From assembly GCA_964393335.1 (NCBI GenBank), contig CAYMTN010000135.1:1-14778 (forward strand): a DNA stretch of 14,778 nucleotides, read 5' to 3'. Under the pieces are notes generated by a model. It did no database searches. It was not told where the DNA came from and saw nothing but the letters and a program-made list of their open reading frames with translations. This DNA is from CAYMTN01 sp964393335 (GTDB lineage: Bacteria; Chloroflexota; Anaerolineae; Aggregatilineales; Aggregatilineaceae). The position numbers and the translations under genes were made by a program. Below, piece by piece: positions 7,926 to 14,778 of this stretch. Position 1 is the stretch's first letter, and each line of letters begins with the position of its first letter.

Positions 7926-9206
7926 ATGGACCTCCGGAACATTCGCTGGCCAGATGATCAAAACGCGATCCTGGATCATATCCGCCTGGTCTATGGCGCA
8001 GACGATTACGACAGCCTGGCGGCCTCGTACGGCACCGGTCCGGGTTTTGACCCGGCGGATTGTTTTGTGATCGACGGTGAGGACGGCGAAATCGCCGCGC
8101 ACGGCATGATCGTCTCACGCACGCTTCAGATCGGCGAAAGCCTGCTGCCAACGGCGGAAATCAGCATGTTGGGCGTGCTGGAACCGTACCGGGGCTACGG
8201 CCTGGAGCATGAGCTGCTCGATGTGCTGCACGAGCGCATGACCGAGCGTGAAGACGTATTCGGCCTCAGTTTTGGCGATCCGCTGCTGTTCGAACCCTGG
8301 TCCTATGAATACGCGGTGGGCCTGTACCTGACGAGTTATGAATCGGAGATCACGACCGATCTCGCGCTCAAGGCGGGTTATTGGGATATCGAACACAGCT
8401 ACGAGCGCCGCACGGCGGACCGGTTGGGCGCGCGCAACCGCTCGCTGACGGTGCGCCGCTTTTACCTCAACGATCTGCCGGCTGTGCAGGCGCTGTACGC
8501 GGCAGAAAGCGTGCGCGGGCATTATATCATGGCGCGCGACGAAGAGACGTGGCGCTGGCAGCTCGATCACTTGTCGCGCATTGGGCGCAACGATCCCGAC
8601 GATTTCCTGGTCGCTGAAACCGACGGGCAGCTTGTCGCGTACGCGCGCCTGGTCACGCAGGGACAGGTTAACCTGTTTCGAGAATCGCAGGCCGCCCGTT
8701 TTAGCGTGATTGAGGCGGGCGGCACGCACGCCGACGGGATCGAGGGACTGCTGGGCGAGATCGCACGCACGGCCCAAACCTTTAACATCGACCGGATCGG
8801 TCTGTTCGTACATCCTGACAGCGCGTTCATGGAACACGCGCTGGCGCGCGGCGCGGTGATGCGCCACTTCACCGGAGCGGGGTTTGTCCACCTGCACAAC
8901 CTGCCGATGGCGCTTTATTTGCTCACGCCAACGCTGGAGTCCCGCCGCCTGAACAGCCGCTTCGCATCGCGCAGTTATCACCTGGTCGTCACCACCGAGC
9001 ACGATCAGGCAGACGTGTACCTGGGCATGGGCAGCGAGCCGGAACTGGTCGAGCTTGAAGTGCCGTCAATGTCCATCGTGCGCCTGTTCACGGGCTGGTA
9101 CTGCATCGAAAACCTGACGATGGGTTACCACGAGCGGCACGCCGATCTGCTGCGCGTGCTGTTTCCCAGGCGCGATCCCAAGATCGGGCTGGCGGATTTG
9201 ATTTGA
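7926..9206 (+). CDS. Eis-like GNAT-superfamily N-acetyltransferase
   Basis: This 426-residue protein has the architecture of Eis-type acetyltransferases: an N-terminal GNAT domain, a second degenerate GNAT-like domain and a short C-terminal domain. The acetyl-CoA motif is at about 80-98, EISMLGVLEPYRGYGLEHELL, where V-x-P-x-Y-R-G-x-G-L is the usual pattern. The second domain begins near LTVRRFYLNDLPAVQALY (about 174). The C-terminal part ends in SMSIVRLFTGWYCIENL and LLRVLFPRRDPKIGLADLI, resembling the closing segment of Eis proteins. Members acetylate amines such as aminoglycosides or lysine side chains; the substrate here is unknown. ATG 7926 is preceded by AGGAG at 5 bases. The frame is open upstream to 7782, but that part overlaps the divergent promoter region and is not conserved-looking. 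It is followed on the same strand by another GNAT gene. Confidence 0.85.
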   Translation: MDLRNIRWPDDQNAILDHIRLVYGADDYDSLAASYGTGPGFDPADCFVIDGEDGEIAAHGMIVSRTLQIGESLLPTAEISMLGVLEPYRGYGLEHELLDVLHERMTEREDVFGLSFGDPLLFEPWSYEYAVGLYLTSYESEITTDLALKAGYWDIEHSYERRTADRLGARNRSLTVRRFYLNDLPAVQALYAAESVRGHYIMARDEETWRWQLDHLSRIGRNDPDDFLVAETDGQLVAYARLVTQGQVNLFRESQAARFSVIEAGGTHADGIEGLLGEIARTAQTFNIDRIGLFVHPDSAFMEHALARGAVMRHFTGAGFVHLHNLPMALYLLTPTLESRRLNSRFASRSYHLVVTTEHDQADVYLGMGSEPELVELEVPSMSIVRLFTGWYCIENLTMGYHERHADLLRVLFPRRDPKIGLADLI

Positions 9207-9260
9207 GGGGGAAATCAACCGGACTGCGTTTGTTCTTTCCAAGTGCAGGAAATGGGCGAT

Positions 9261-9290
9261 ACGTGATCACGCGTGATCACACATGATCAC
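9261..9290 (+). repeat. Three tandem decamers with TGATCAC core (possible operator)
   Basis: Three direct 10-base units, acgTGATCAC, gcgTGATCAC and acaTGATCAC, follow one another without spacers. Each core (GTGATCAC in the first two) is palindromic or nearly so. A period of one helical turn would place three identical sites on one DNA face. The array lies 23 bases upstream of the second GNAT gene's ATG and just before its ribosome-binding site, within a 107-bp intergenic region. This suits a repressor or dimeric regulator site, but no regulator gene is nearby. Confidence 0.5.
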
Positions 9291-9313
9291 GACGGATACA
9301 GGAGCATGCGACT

Positions 9314-10258
9314 ATGTCTCAAATTACGGTGCGGCAGGCCACGCTGGCCGATGCCGCCAGCATCACCGCGCTTCATAACCTGAACGTCGATAGCTGGACG
9401 CGCCGCCGCTTGAACGGCGAAGACGTGCCGGTCGATTACGGCGATCTGACGCTGTTTGAGCGCTGGCAGAACGGCGGCCCCTGGGCCAGCGTCGAGATGT
9501 GCGCCGTTCACCTGGCGAACCTGCTGCGCGGCAGCGACGGAATCCCGCTGATCGCCGAAATCGAGGGGAAGGTCGGCGCGGAAGCCGAGGTGTTCATCGG
9601 ACACGAGCCGGAACCGTTCGGTCACCACATCAACGTCTCAAAGCTGGTGGTTCACCCGGAATTCGATCACGTTGGGCTGGGCAGCGCCCTGCTGACGTAT
9701 ATTTTGCAGATCGGCGAGGCGATCCGCTGCAAACGCGTGACGGTCGCCGATGGCGAGGCCGACGCCGCGCTATACGAGCATCACCGCTTCACCCGCTCGC
9801 ATATCGGGCAGCGGCTGGCGATCACGACGCAGGGCGGGCGCGTGTTCTACAAGGCCAGCGATCTGAAAACGTTCGATCCGGCGCAGATCACCGGTTGGCA
9901 CATGCCGCTGGGGCGCTGTCAAAACGCGCGCGAAGAATGGGATCGTATGCCGCCCGGTTTCTGGAACAGCGTGCCGGAGATCGTCGAGATCGAGTCGGCG
10001 CGGCTGCACATCACCGTCACCGGGCAGGAAGCGTACGCGCTGATGCAGCAGGATCGGGACGATCCCACCCAGGTGCACGCCTTTGTGTGGACCAAACGCC
10101 CGGTCAACAGCCTGCTCATCATGGCGCTGCGCGATTGGGCCACCCGCCAGGACTATACGACGCTGGTCACCTTTGCGTGGGATTATGTGCTGCCCCTGTT
10201 GGAAGTCGATCTCGCGGAACAGGGCGAGACGCAGTACCTCTACAGCCGCCTGCTGTGA
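9314..10258 (+). CDS. GNAT-family N-acetyltransferase
   Basis: This 314-residue protein has one recognisable N-terminal GNAT domain. MSQITVRQATLADAASITALHN is the first strand and helix. VSKLVVHPEFDHVGLGSALLTYIL (about 108-131) carries the acetyl-CoA-binding V-x-P-x-x-x-x-x-G-L-G-S-A-L pattern, and DAALYEHHRFTR (about 150-161) is the closing GNAT motif with the Tyr near the acid-base position. The C-terminal half (about 175-314) is also acetyltransferase-like in composition (VWTKRPVNSLLIMALRDWATRQDYTTLVTFAWDYV) but lacks a clear acetyl-CoA motif, so it may be a degenerate second domain. ATG 9314 has AGGAG nine bases upstream. The gene is 107 bases after the Eis-like gene on the same strand, with the decamer array between, and converges on the LSDAT gene 21 bases away. 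The substrate is unknown. Confidence 0.82.
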   Translation: MSQITVRQATLADAASITALHNLNVDSWTRRRLNGEDVPVDYGDLTLFERWQNGGPWASVEMCAVHLANLLRGSDGIPLIAEIEGKVGAEAEVFIGHEPEPFGHHINVSKLVVHPEFDHVGLGSALLTYILQIGEAIRCKRVTVADGEADAALYEHHRFTRSHIGQRLAITTQGGRVFYKASDLKTFDPAQITGWHMPLGRCQNAREEWDRMPPGFWNSVPEIVEIESARLHITVTGQEAYALMQQDRDDPTQVHAFVWTKRPVNSLLIMALRDWATRQDYTTLVTFAWDYVLPLLEVDLAEQGETQYLYSRLL

Positions 10259-10279
10259 AGATGCGCTACAACAACAAAT

Positions 10280-11026
10280 TCAAACTCCCGTCGCAGGGGC
10301 TGGCGGCTCGACGTTCAACAGGGTCGTGATCAGCGCGGCGAACTCGTCCGGCTTCTGGATATCGGCCACGTGCAGGCGCACATGCGAGGGCAGCGTGCGC
10401 CGTTCAGGCGTGCCGGGATCGGCCAGTTTGTCGGCGATACGGCCCGATCCGTTCACGACGACCAGCGTGTTACGCATCACGGCGTGGGCGCGGACCTCGT
10501 TCAGCACGATGTCGCCGCCGTTGACGATCAGCGCCAGGCCCGGCTTGCCGGTGGCCCGCAGCAACCCGACCATCAACCCGGACTCCGCGCCGAATTCCTC
10601 CCCGTCCACAAAAATGAAATGGGTGTGCGCCGGATTGAGCGGGATTCGTTCCGGGTTGAAGGGCGGCCCGCCGGGGTACAGTACGTAACGAAACGGGACC
10701 ACGCCGACCAGCGGGAATGTGCCGTTGATCGTCTGCCGGGCGTCGCCCAGGGCGCGCGCCGAGCCGGACTGCGTCCCGCCGTCGATGATCAGGATGCGCT
10801 GTTTTTCGGCCAGGGGTGCCAGCCCCGTGATCATGAAGTGGCGCACGGCGTCGATCAAATCGGGTTCCATGTTGGCCGCGCCGCCATGAACCAGGATCGC
10901 GGCCTGGTACGGGGGCAGGTCCAGCGCGGCGAGCGCTTGCGGCGGCGGTGTCTGTGCCGGGATGTGGATCGCACCGGCATGGTGCGTCTCGTCAAACTGG
11001 ATGGTGAATAGTTCGGGCTGTGACAT
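10280..11026 (-). CDS. LSDAT-type SLOG-superfamily protein (predicted nucleotide-derivative-binding sensor)
   Basis: The 248-residue protein shows the Rossmann-like pattern of the prokaryotic LSDAT family, the SLOG branch also found at the N-terminus of TRPM channels. AAILVHGGA (42-50) is strand 1 plus the glycine loop, and ILIIDGGTQSGSA (78-90) is strand 2. GTFPLVGVVPF (102-112) is next, then HTHFIFVDGEEFGAESG (134-150). ALIVNGGDIVLNEV (165-178) and LVVVNGSGRIADKLA (188-202) complete the pattern. GGT, NGG and GSGR-x-AD are the expected ligand-site elements. SLOG domains bind or process nucleotide-derived ligands, and some act in stress or conflict signalling. Here the domain stands alone, with no membrane helix. 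ATG 11026 has AAAGGAAG just upstream. The gene is divergent from the BON-like gene and convergent with the GNAT gene. What it senses is unknown. Confidence 0.82.
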   Translation of the reverse strand: MSQPELFTIQFDETHHAGAIHIPAQTPPPQALAALDLPPYQAAILVHGGAANMEPDLIDAVRHFMITGLAPLAEKQRILIIDGGTQSGSARALGDARQTINGTFPLVGVVPFRYVLYPGGPPFNPERIPLNPAHTHFIFVDGEEFGAESGLMVGLLRATGKPGLALIVNGGDIVLNEVRAHAVMRNTLVVVNGSGRIADKLADPGTPERRTLPSHVRLHVADIQKPDEFAALITTLLNVEPPAPATGV

Positions 11027-11131
11027 ACGGTCTTCCTTTGATTGGTACGCGGATCGCAGTAGAAACGCGGGCGAGCCGGATTTTGGGCAACCCTCACGCT
11101 GTGGAAAGTCTCACGACGCGTGTTAAGATTC

Positions 11132-11137
11132 ATTATA
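11132..11137 (-). promoter_or_regulatory. Possible -10 element for the LSDAT gene
   Basis: On the minus strand this reads TATAAT, about 105 bases upstream of the ATG at 11026. No clear -35 is seen at normal spacing. It is back-to-back with the plus-strand TATAAT at 11188 in the 215-bp divergent region. Confidence 0.3.
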
Positions 11138-11187
11138 CAGGCACTCAGCGAAGTGCGCTCACTATCCCCAAGTGGACAAAAACGTGG

Positions 11188-11193
11188 TATAAT
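11188..11193 (+). promoter_or_regulatory. Likely -10 element for the BON-like gene, with a leader hairpin
   Basis: A perfect TATAAT lies 48 bases upstream of the ATG at 11242. The predicted transcript start falls near the small stem CGTGC-ATTTC-GCACG (11201-11215), followed by the AAGGA ribosome-binding site. The -35 region at 16-18 bases is poor. Confidence 0.45.
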
Positions 11194-11241
11194 ATGGGAT
11201 CGTGCATTTCGCACGTTGAAAACTAGCAAGGACGCGAAAGC

Positions 11242-12090
11242 ATGACAACAATGGACTGGAAAACCGGAGCAAAAGAAGAGCTTGCGTTCTTACGCGAGCA
11301 GATGCGCCACGTTGACCAAAAAATCACGCGGATCAATCACGCCCTCGCCGTCTGTGACGGCGGCACAGAGGGCAAAGGGCTGCAAAGCTCGCTGCACAAC
11401 GCCCAGATTGAGCGCGACGTATTGATCGACCTGCTGCAAGAACACCTGGATCGGGAGTCGGTGTCGCTGGATACGCTGATCATGCAGCGCAGCGATAAAT
11501 GCAGGCGTGAAGAAGCCCGCCTCGCGCAGCACTGGCACCGGGGACGCCCGACACCGTCCGGGTATTGGGACGCCGAGATCGAACGGGCCGCGCTCAGCGA
11601 CCTGCTGCGGCGTTATCATGCGTGGCACGCGGGCCGCCCGTATTATGCCGAGCCGAGTCTGGTTGGCTCTGGCAACGGTCACGGCGCGCCGAATGGCAAA
11701 AACGGGAAATCCGGCGAACAGGAAATGGAATACGTCCATCCCTGGTATATCGCGCCGTCGCGCCGCCCGAAACCGGTCGCCACACCGGAGTATCACGAGC
11801 CGAAAAAGGCCCGGTCACACGACCCACTCGAAGCGATACGCGAAACGCTGGCCGAAGCGTTAGAAAAAGACGGGTATCCCGCCAATCACCTGGACATGAT
11901 CGTGCAGCCGGATGGGCAGGTGATCGTCACTGGTTACGCGCACAGCGAGGAACAGCGTATCAACGCGCTGACCGCGATCATCATGGTCGATGACGTGCTC
12001 GAACTGCTGACCGATATCAAGGTTGTCGAGCCGGAAGACTGCCCGATCTGCCATCCCGCCATCGTCGAGCCGGAGCAGGACCAGGACTGA
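11242..12090 (+). CDS. Helical protein with C-terminal BON-like domain and CPICH motif, function unknown
   Basis: I do not recognise this 282-residue protein as a named family. The N-terminal 135 residues are highly charged and helical (KEELAFLREQMRHVDQKITRINHAL and similar), probably coiled coil. A Gly/Asn-rich linker follows at about 141-158. Residues about 197-262 look like a BON domain: a helix, then MIVQPDGQVIVTGYAHSEEQRINALTAI, then a helix and a final strand with V-x-x-L (DDVLELLTDIKVVEP). BON domains usually bind membranes or ligands at the envelope, but no signal peptide or membrane helix is visible, so it seems cytosolic. The tail carries CPICH (267-271), half of a zinc-binding site; a second half could come from a dimer partner. 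ATG 11242 has AAGGA nine bases upstream. It ends before a strong terminator, so it is probably monocistronic. Confidence 0.75.
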   Translation: MTTMDWKTGAKEELAFLREQMRHVDQKITRINHALAVCDGGTEGKGLQSSLHNAQIERDVLIDLLQEHLDRESVSLDTLIMQRSDKCRREEARLAQHWHRGRPTPSGYWDAEIERAALSDLLRRYHAWHAGRPYYAEPSLVGSGNGHGAPNGKNGKSGEQEMEYVHPWYIAPSRRPKPVATPEYHEPKKARSHDPLEAIRETLAEALEKDGYPANHLDMIVQPDGQVIVTGYAHSEEQRINALTAIIMVDDVLELLTDIKVVEPEDCPICHPAIVEPEQDQD

Positions 12091-12121
12091 ACCGGGCACC
12101 TCTACCCTACCCATGACGACG

Positions 12122-12149
12122 ACGGGGCGCTCATCGAGCGCCCCGTTTT
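12122..12149 (+). terminator. Rho-independent terminator of the BON-like gene
   Basis: A perfect 11-bp stem, ACGGGGCGCTC (12122-12132) with GAGCGCCCCGT (12136-12146) and a 3-base ATC loop, runs into TTTT (12146-12149). It is 31 bases past the stop codon at 12090. Confidence 0.85.
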
Positions 12150-12176
12150 GATTCTGCTGCGTGCCGGTTGGCCGGG

Positions 12177-12329
12177 TCAGTTTGCGCCGACCGTGATCGA
12201 CTGCACCAGCGCGTCGATCAGCGGCAGGGATGGGCTGAAGGCGTCGGGAGCCGCGCCGGATACCACGACGCGACTCGGATGGTTCGTCCTCGCGCGACTT
12301 ACGCCCGGACTATGCCCCCGGCGACCAGA
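12177..12329 (-). pseudogene. Remnant of the C-terminus of a second PsbP-like domain
   Basis: Beyond the TGA that ends the TPR/PsbP-like gene, the same minus-strand frame continues for 50 codons to another TGA (12177-12179). The first 20 codons look random. The last 30 look coded: VVVSGAAPDAFSPSLP (16 residues) followed by LIDALVQSITVGAN. That closing helix-strand pattern matches the end of the upstream protein (MVQAVVDSIHIKP). I read this as the leftover end of a duplicated or fused domain, cut off by deletion. It has no start codon or ribosome-binding site of its own. A chance resemblance is possible given its length. Confidence 0.4.
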
Positions 12330-13874
12330 TCAGCGCCATTCCTCAACCGGCTTGATGTGGATCGAATCGACGACGGCCTGCACCATGTCGGACGGAATCT
12401 TGTGCTTTCGCTCGCCGCCATAGTCGATGCGCAGCCACAAGATGATACCGTCGTGCGGCACATAGACGTCCCACGCGGCGTCGTTCCAGCGGCCCTGGCT
12501 GGTGTATTCGTAATAATAGCCGGTGAAGCCATCGATCGTGATCTCTTTGCGCACGTAGTCCACCTCGCCGGGGTCGCCAATATAATAACCGGACTGCGAC
12601 CACTCGTACTTGGTTTTGGCCCAACTGCCGTTGTCGTACGAGGATGAGGTATCCGGCACATCCATCATGATGATCGAGGTCTGGGTTTCGGGCAGTTCTT
12701 CACCTCTCAACGCCATGTTGAAGCTCTCCGAGAGCATCACGCCGAGGTTGACATCCTGCCCGGCGTAATAGGCGACGTCGTTGTACAGCGCGTGATTCGC
12801 CATGCCGCACACCGGGTAACCGGCTGCCTCTTTCAAGCAGCGCTGATCCCACCCCTTCGGATACTGGACGGTGAACGATCCGCCGTCCAGCGTGGTCATA
12901 GCCGGCACGCCGCCGCCCGTCAGGTTGATCCAACCCTGTTTGTCGGCCACGAACAGCGCCAGCCCGACCAGCACGATCACGGCCACCGCGATCACGCCGA
13001 ACCCAATGAATCGTTCGACCCCGGCGCGTTCGTGCCCCCCGGTGAAATCTTCCTCTTCTCCGAACGCCCAATCCGGGCCGCCCGGCCCTTTGGGACGCGG
13101 CGGTTTCGGGCGTCCAGCGGCGCTGGCGGGTGCGCCCGGTATAGCAGCACCGGGGCCGTCGGCCTCAAAGGCCGCGTTATCCGCCACAAACGCCAGGCCA
13201 GGCCCCCACTCCGGCTGGTTACCCGTGCCGGGCGTTTGTTTGGGAGCGGTCGAACTGCTGCCGACCCTGGCGTGCGCCGCCGGGTCGAAGACGTTAGCTG
13301 CGTCAAACGGATCGTAGGACGCCGGGCCGGAAGCAGGCGGCTCATCACCGGCGCTGCCGGTTAGATCGTCCTGGGCCGGGATTCCGGCGAAGGGGTCGTC
13401 AACCGGCGACTCGACAAACGGGTCGGCGGCGTAGTCCTCAAACGACGGAGCGCCCTGCTCCTGCGCGGCCAGTTCTTCAAACGGATCGGCGGGTTCCGCC
13501 TGGTCGATGGGTTTGGGCGGCGGGGCCGGTTTGCTGGCAGCAGGCGCGGCAGCGACCACGCCACCTAAGATCATGCTGTCGTCCGGCTCATCGTCCGGCG
13601 CGGTCTGGGCGGGTTCCGGGGCGGGCGCGGGTGCCATGCGTGCCAGCCGCTGGCGGGCCTGTTCGTGCGCCGGATCGAGCTTGAGCACGTTTTCCAGGCA
13701 GCGGCGCACGTTTTCCGGCTGGGTGACGGCGTGGGCCATCAACCACCACGCGCGCGGCTCGCGCGGGTTGCGGGATATGTAGTCCTTGAGCAGTCTGGCG
13801 GCGTCGTTACGCTCGTCGGCTTTGATTAACCGGTAGGCTTCAACGAGTTCGGGAGGTGGAGGCGATTTAGCCAT
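12330..13874 (-). CDS. TPR-like, single-pass membrane protein with extracytoplasmic PsbP-like domain
   Basis: This 514-residue protein has four parts. Residues 1-80 form a TPR-like helical module (VEAYRLIKADERNDAARLLKDYI, then CLENVLKLDPAHEQARQRLARM). About 81-285 is a long Pro/Ala/Asp-rich disordered linker with repeated DPF motifs. Residues 291-311 form one membrane helix (GFGVIAVAVIVLVGLALFVAD). The rest is an extracytoplasmic domain starting TTLDGGSFTVQYPKGWDQRC and ending MVQAVVDSIHIKPVEEWR, whose opening SFTVQYPKGW and closing helix-strand resemble PsbP-like domains. Cys345 and Cys356 may be disulfide-bonded. The orientation is probably TPR inside, C-terminal domain outside, suggesting a scaffold linking cytosolic partners to the envelope. 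ATG 13874 has CAGG about 5 bases upstream. It lies downstream of the SpoU gene by 131 bases, probably with its own promoter. Function is unknown. Confidence 0.85.
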   Translation of the reverse strand: MAKSPPPPELVEAYRLIKADERNDAARLLKDYISRNPREPRAWWLMAHAVTQPENVRRCLENVLKLDPAHEQARQRLARMAPAPAPEPAQTAPDDEPDDSMILGGVVAAAPAASKPAPPPKPIDQAEPADPFEELAAQEQGAPSFEDYAADPFVESPVDDPFAGIPAQDDLTGSAGDEPPASGPASYDPFDAANVFDPAAHARVGSSSTAPKQTPGTGNQPEWGPGLAFVADNAAFEADGPGAAIPGAPASAAGRPKPPRPKGPGGPDWAFGEEEDFTGGHERAGVERFIGFGVIAVAVIVLVGLALFVADKQGWINLTGGGVPAMTTLDGGSFTVQYPKGWDQRCLKEAAGYPVCGMANHALYNDVAYYAGQDVNLGVMLSESFNMALRGEELPETQTSIIMMDVPDTSSSYDNGSWAKTKYEWSQSGYYIGDPGEVDYVRKEITIDGFTGYYYEYTSQGRWNDAAWDVYVPHDGIILWLRIDYGGERKHKIPSDMVQAVVDSIHIKPVEEWR

Positions 13875-13921
13875 GCTGACCTGCCTTTTTCATATCTCAA
13901 ATGATAATGGCCTGTAACTAT

Positions 13922-13927
13922 AGTATA
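13922..13927 (-). promoter_or_regulatory. Possible -10 element for the TPR/PsbP-like gene
   Basis: On the minus strand this reads TATACT, about 48 bases upstream of the ATG at 13874. No good -35 is visible. A small stem, CCCTA-AAATGA-TAGGG (13952-13967), lies upstream and could be a weak end signal for the SpoU gene. Confidence 0.3.
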
Positions 13928-14005
13928 CCCGGCAGGCGCAGATCGAGAGGTCCCTAAAATGATAGGGTTTATGAAGAATTCGTAAATGTGCGGGGGATGC
14001 GCAGT

Positions 14006-14778
14006 TTACACGAGACGCAGCGCGTGACGGCGCGCCTCGTAGATCAGGATGCTGGCCGATACCGCCGCGTTGAGCGATTCCGCCCCGGCGACCATCGGTA
14101 TCCTGATCAGCGTGTGCGGCAGGTTGAGGGCTGTCTCGCGCAGGCCGTGCGCTTCGCCGCCGATGGCGAGCATAACCGGGCGCGTCCAATCGACGGTGTC
14201 ATAGCGCGTGCTGCCCGCCGCATCCGCCAGGTAGATCGTGTGCTCCGGGTAGCGCTGGTGCAGATCGGCCCAGGTCAGCACCGCGGACGCCACGCGGAAC
14301 TGCGCCCCCATGCCCGCCCGCAGCGTTTTTGGATTGTACGGATCGACGGTGCCCGGCGTCAGCGCCACCAGATCGACCCCGGCGGCGGCGGCGGTGCGCA
14401 GCACGGTACCCAGGTTGCCGGGATCGCGCCAGCCATCGGCCACGACAATCAGCGCCGGGGCATCCGGCACAGGCCGATCGGGCCAGGGAAACACGGCCAG
14501 CACGCCCTGCGGCGTCTCCGTATCGGCCATATCACGCATCAGCGTTTCGGTGACTTCAAAACACGCCGCGCCCGCCGTCCGCGCGCGGTCCAACAGCGCG
14601 GCGACCTGGGCGGCGGCAGTGTAACACACGAAATCAGGCCGCGCGCCGCTGTCCAGCGCGTCCGCGATCAGGCGCACGCCTTCCAACACCAGACGCTGCT
14701 CCTTGCGGCGCGTTTTGGTCTGGCGCTGCAAGAGCCGCACCAGCTTCACGCGGTCGTTGTGCGGGCTGCTAATGCTGG
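14006..14778 (-). CDS. SpoU/TrmH-family RNA 2'-O-methyltransferase, N-terminus cut by window edge
   Basis: SpoU enzymes methylate ribose 2'-hydroxyls in tRNA or rRNA using S-adenosylmethionine bound in a trefoil knot. The readable 257 residues begin SISSPHNDRVKLVRLLQR, the usual N-terminus of the rRNA-methylating branch, so only a few residues are missing. A GTG at 14749 is not the true start, because conserved sequence continues upstream of it. A substrate-binding domain (to about 105) is followed by the three SpoU motifs: DPGNLGTVLRTAAAAG (about 118-133), MLAIGGEAHGL (about 202-212) and IRIPMVAGAESLNAAVSASILIYEA (about 224-248). Motif 1 Asn/Arg and motif 3 Ser-Leu-Asn are present, so it should be active. 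The target nucleotide cannot be told from sequence. The gene is the upstream neighbour of the TPR gene on the same strand. Confidence 0.93.
   Translation of the reverse strand, partial: SISSPHNDRVKLVRLLQRQTKTRRKEQRLVLEGVRLIADALDSGARPDFVCYTAAAQVAALLDRARTAGAACFEVTETLMRDMADTETPQGVLAVFPWPDRPVPDAPALIVVADGWRDPGNLGTVLRTAAAAGVDLVALTPGTVDPYNPKTLRAGMGAQFRVASAVLTWADLHQRYPEHTIYLADAAGSTRYDTVDWTRPVMLAIGGEAHGLRETALNLPHTLIRIPMVAGAESLNAAVSASILIYEARRHALRLV

Noticed and set aside
8115..9002. 295-codon minus-strand open frame
   Set aside because: Antisense to the Eis-like gene; no ribosome-binding site or recognisable domain.
9261..9290. Short CRISPR-like array
   Set aside because: Units are 10 bases with no spacers; a tandem operator-like repeat fits better.
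12168..12647. 159-codon plus-strand open frame after the terminator
   Set aside because: Antisense to the end of the TPR/PsbP-like gene and its remnant; no ribosome-binding site.

Overview
The window is about 14.8 kb of GC-rich, gene-dense bacterial DNA. It carries Shine-Dalgarno-led genes, many GCG/CGC/CTG codons and a 10-N scaffold gap at 4820-4829, so it comes from a draft assembly. The gene mix suggests a Chloroflexota (Anaerolineae-like) chromosome: Eis-type acetyltransferases, a TPR/transmembrane/PsbP-like surface protein, a prokaryotic LSDAT (SLOG) protein and a divergent PRPP synthetase. That assignment is inferred from protein style, not from a marker gene. No rRNA, tRNA, CRISPR array, integrase or transposase gene is visible.

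Left part (1-7702, all minus strand). A 3'-truncated, membrane-anchored HExxH protein lies at the left edge. Next comes a 325-bp intergenic stretch holding a hairpin-rich element with inverted-repeat ends and flanking direct repeats. An ABC-2 exporter operon follows, transcribed as ATPase, permease 1, permease 2 with tight spacing. Upstream of it is a histidine ammonia-lyase-family gene whose last codons fall in the scaffold gap. Farther upstream is a PRPP-synthetase-family gene, separated from the lyase by a GC hairpin followed by T residues. An apparent 913-residue lyase-ATPase fusion is an artefact of reading through the Ns.

Middle (7926-10258, plus strand). Two GNAT-superfamily acetyltransferases lie in tandem: a two-domain Eis-like protein and a 314-residue protein. 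Three tandem TGATCAC decamers sit just upstream of the second.

Right part. A minus-strand LSDAT/SLOG ligand-sensor-like gene is convergent with the second acetyltransferase. It is divergent from a plus-strand gene for a helical protein with a BON-like domain and a C-terminal CPICH motif, which ends in a strong hairpin terminator. On the minus strand follow a protein with TPR-like N-terminus, disordered DPF-rich linker, one membrane helix and a PsbP-like domain, then a SpoU-family RNA methyltransferase cut by the right edge. A short remnant of a second PsbP-like domain end lies just after the TPR protein's stop codon.

Working picture: mostly housekeeping and envelope functions (drug/lipid-type export, RNA modification, nucleotide precursor supply, acyl transfer). 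The least explained parts are the 1017-1221 element, the LSDAT gene, the BON/CPICH protein and the decamer array. I see no clearly new multi-gene system.
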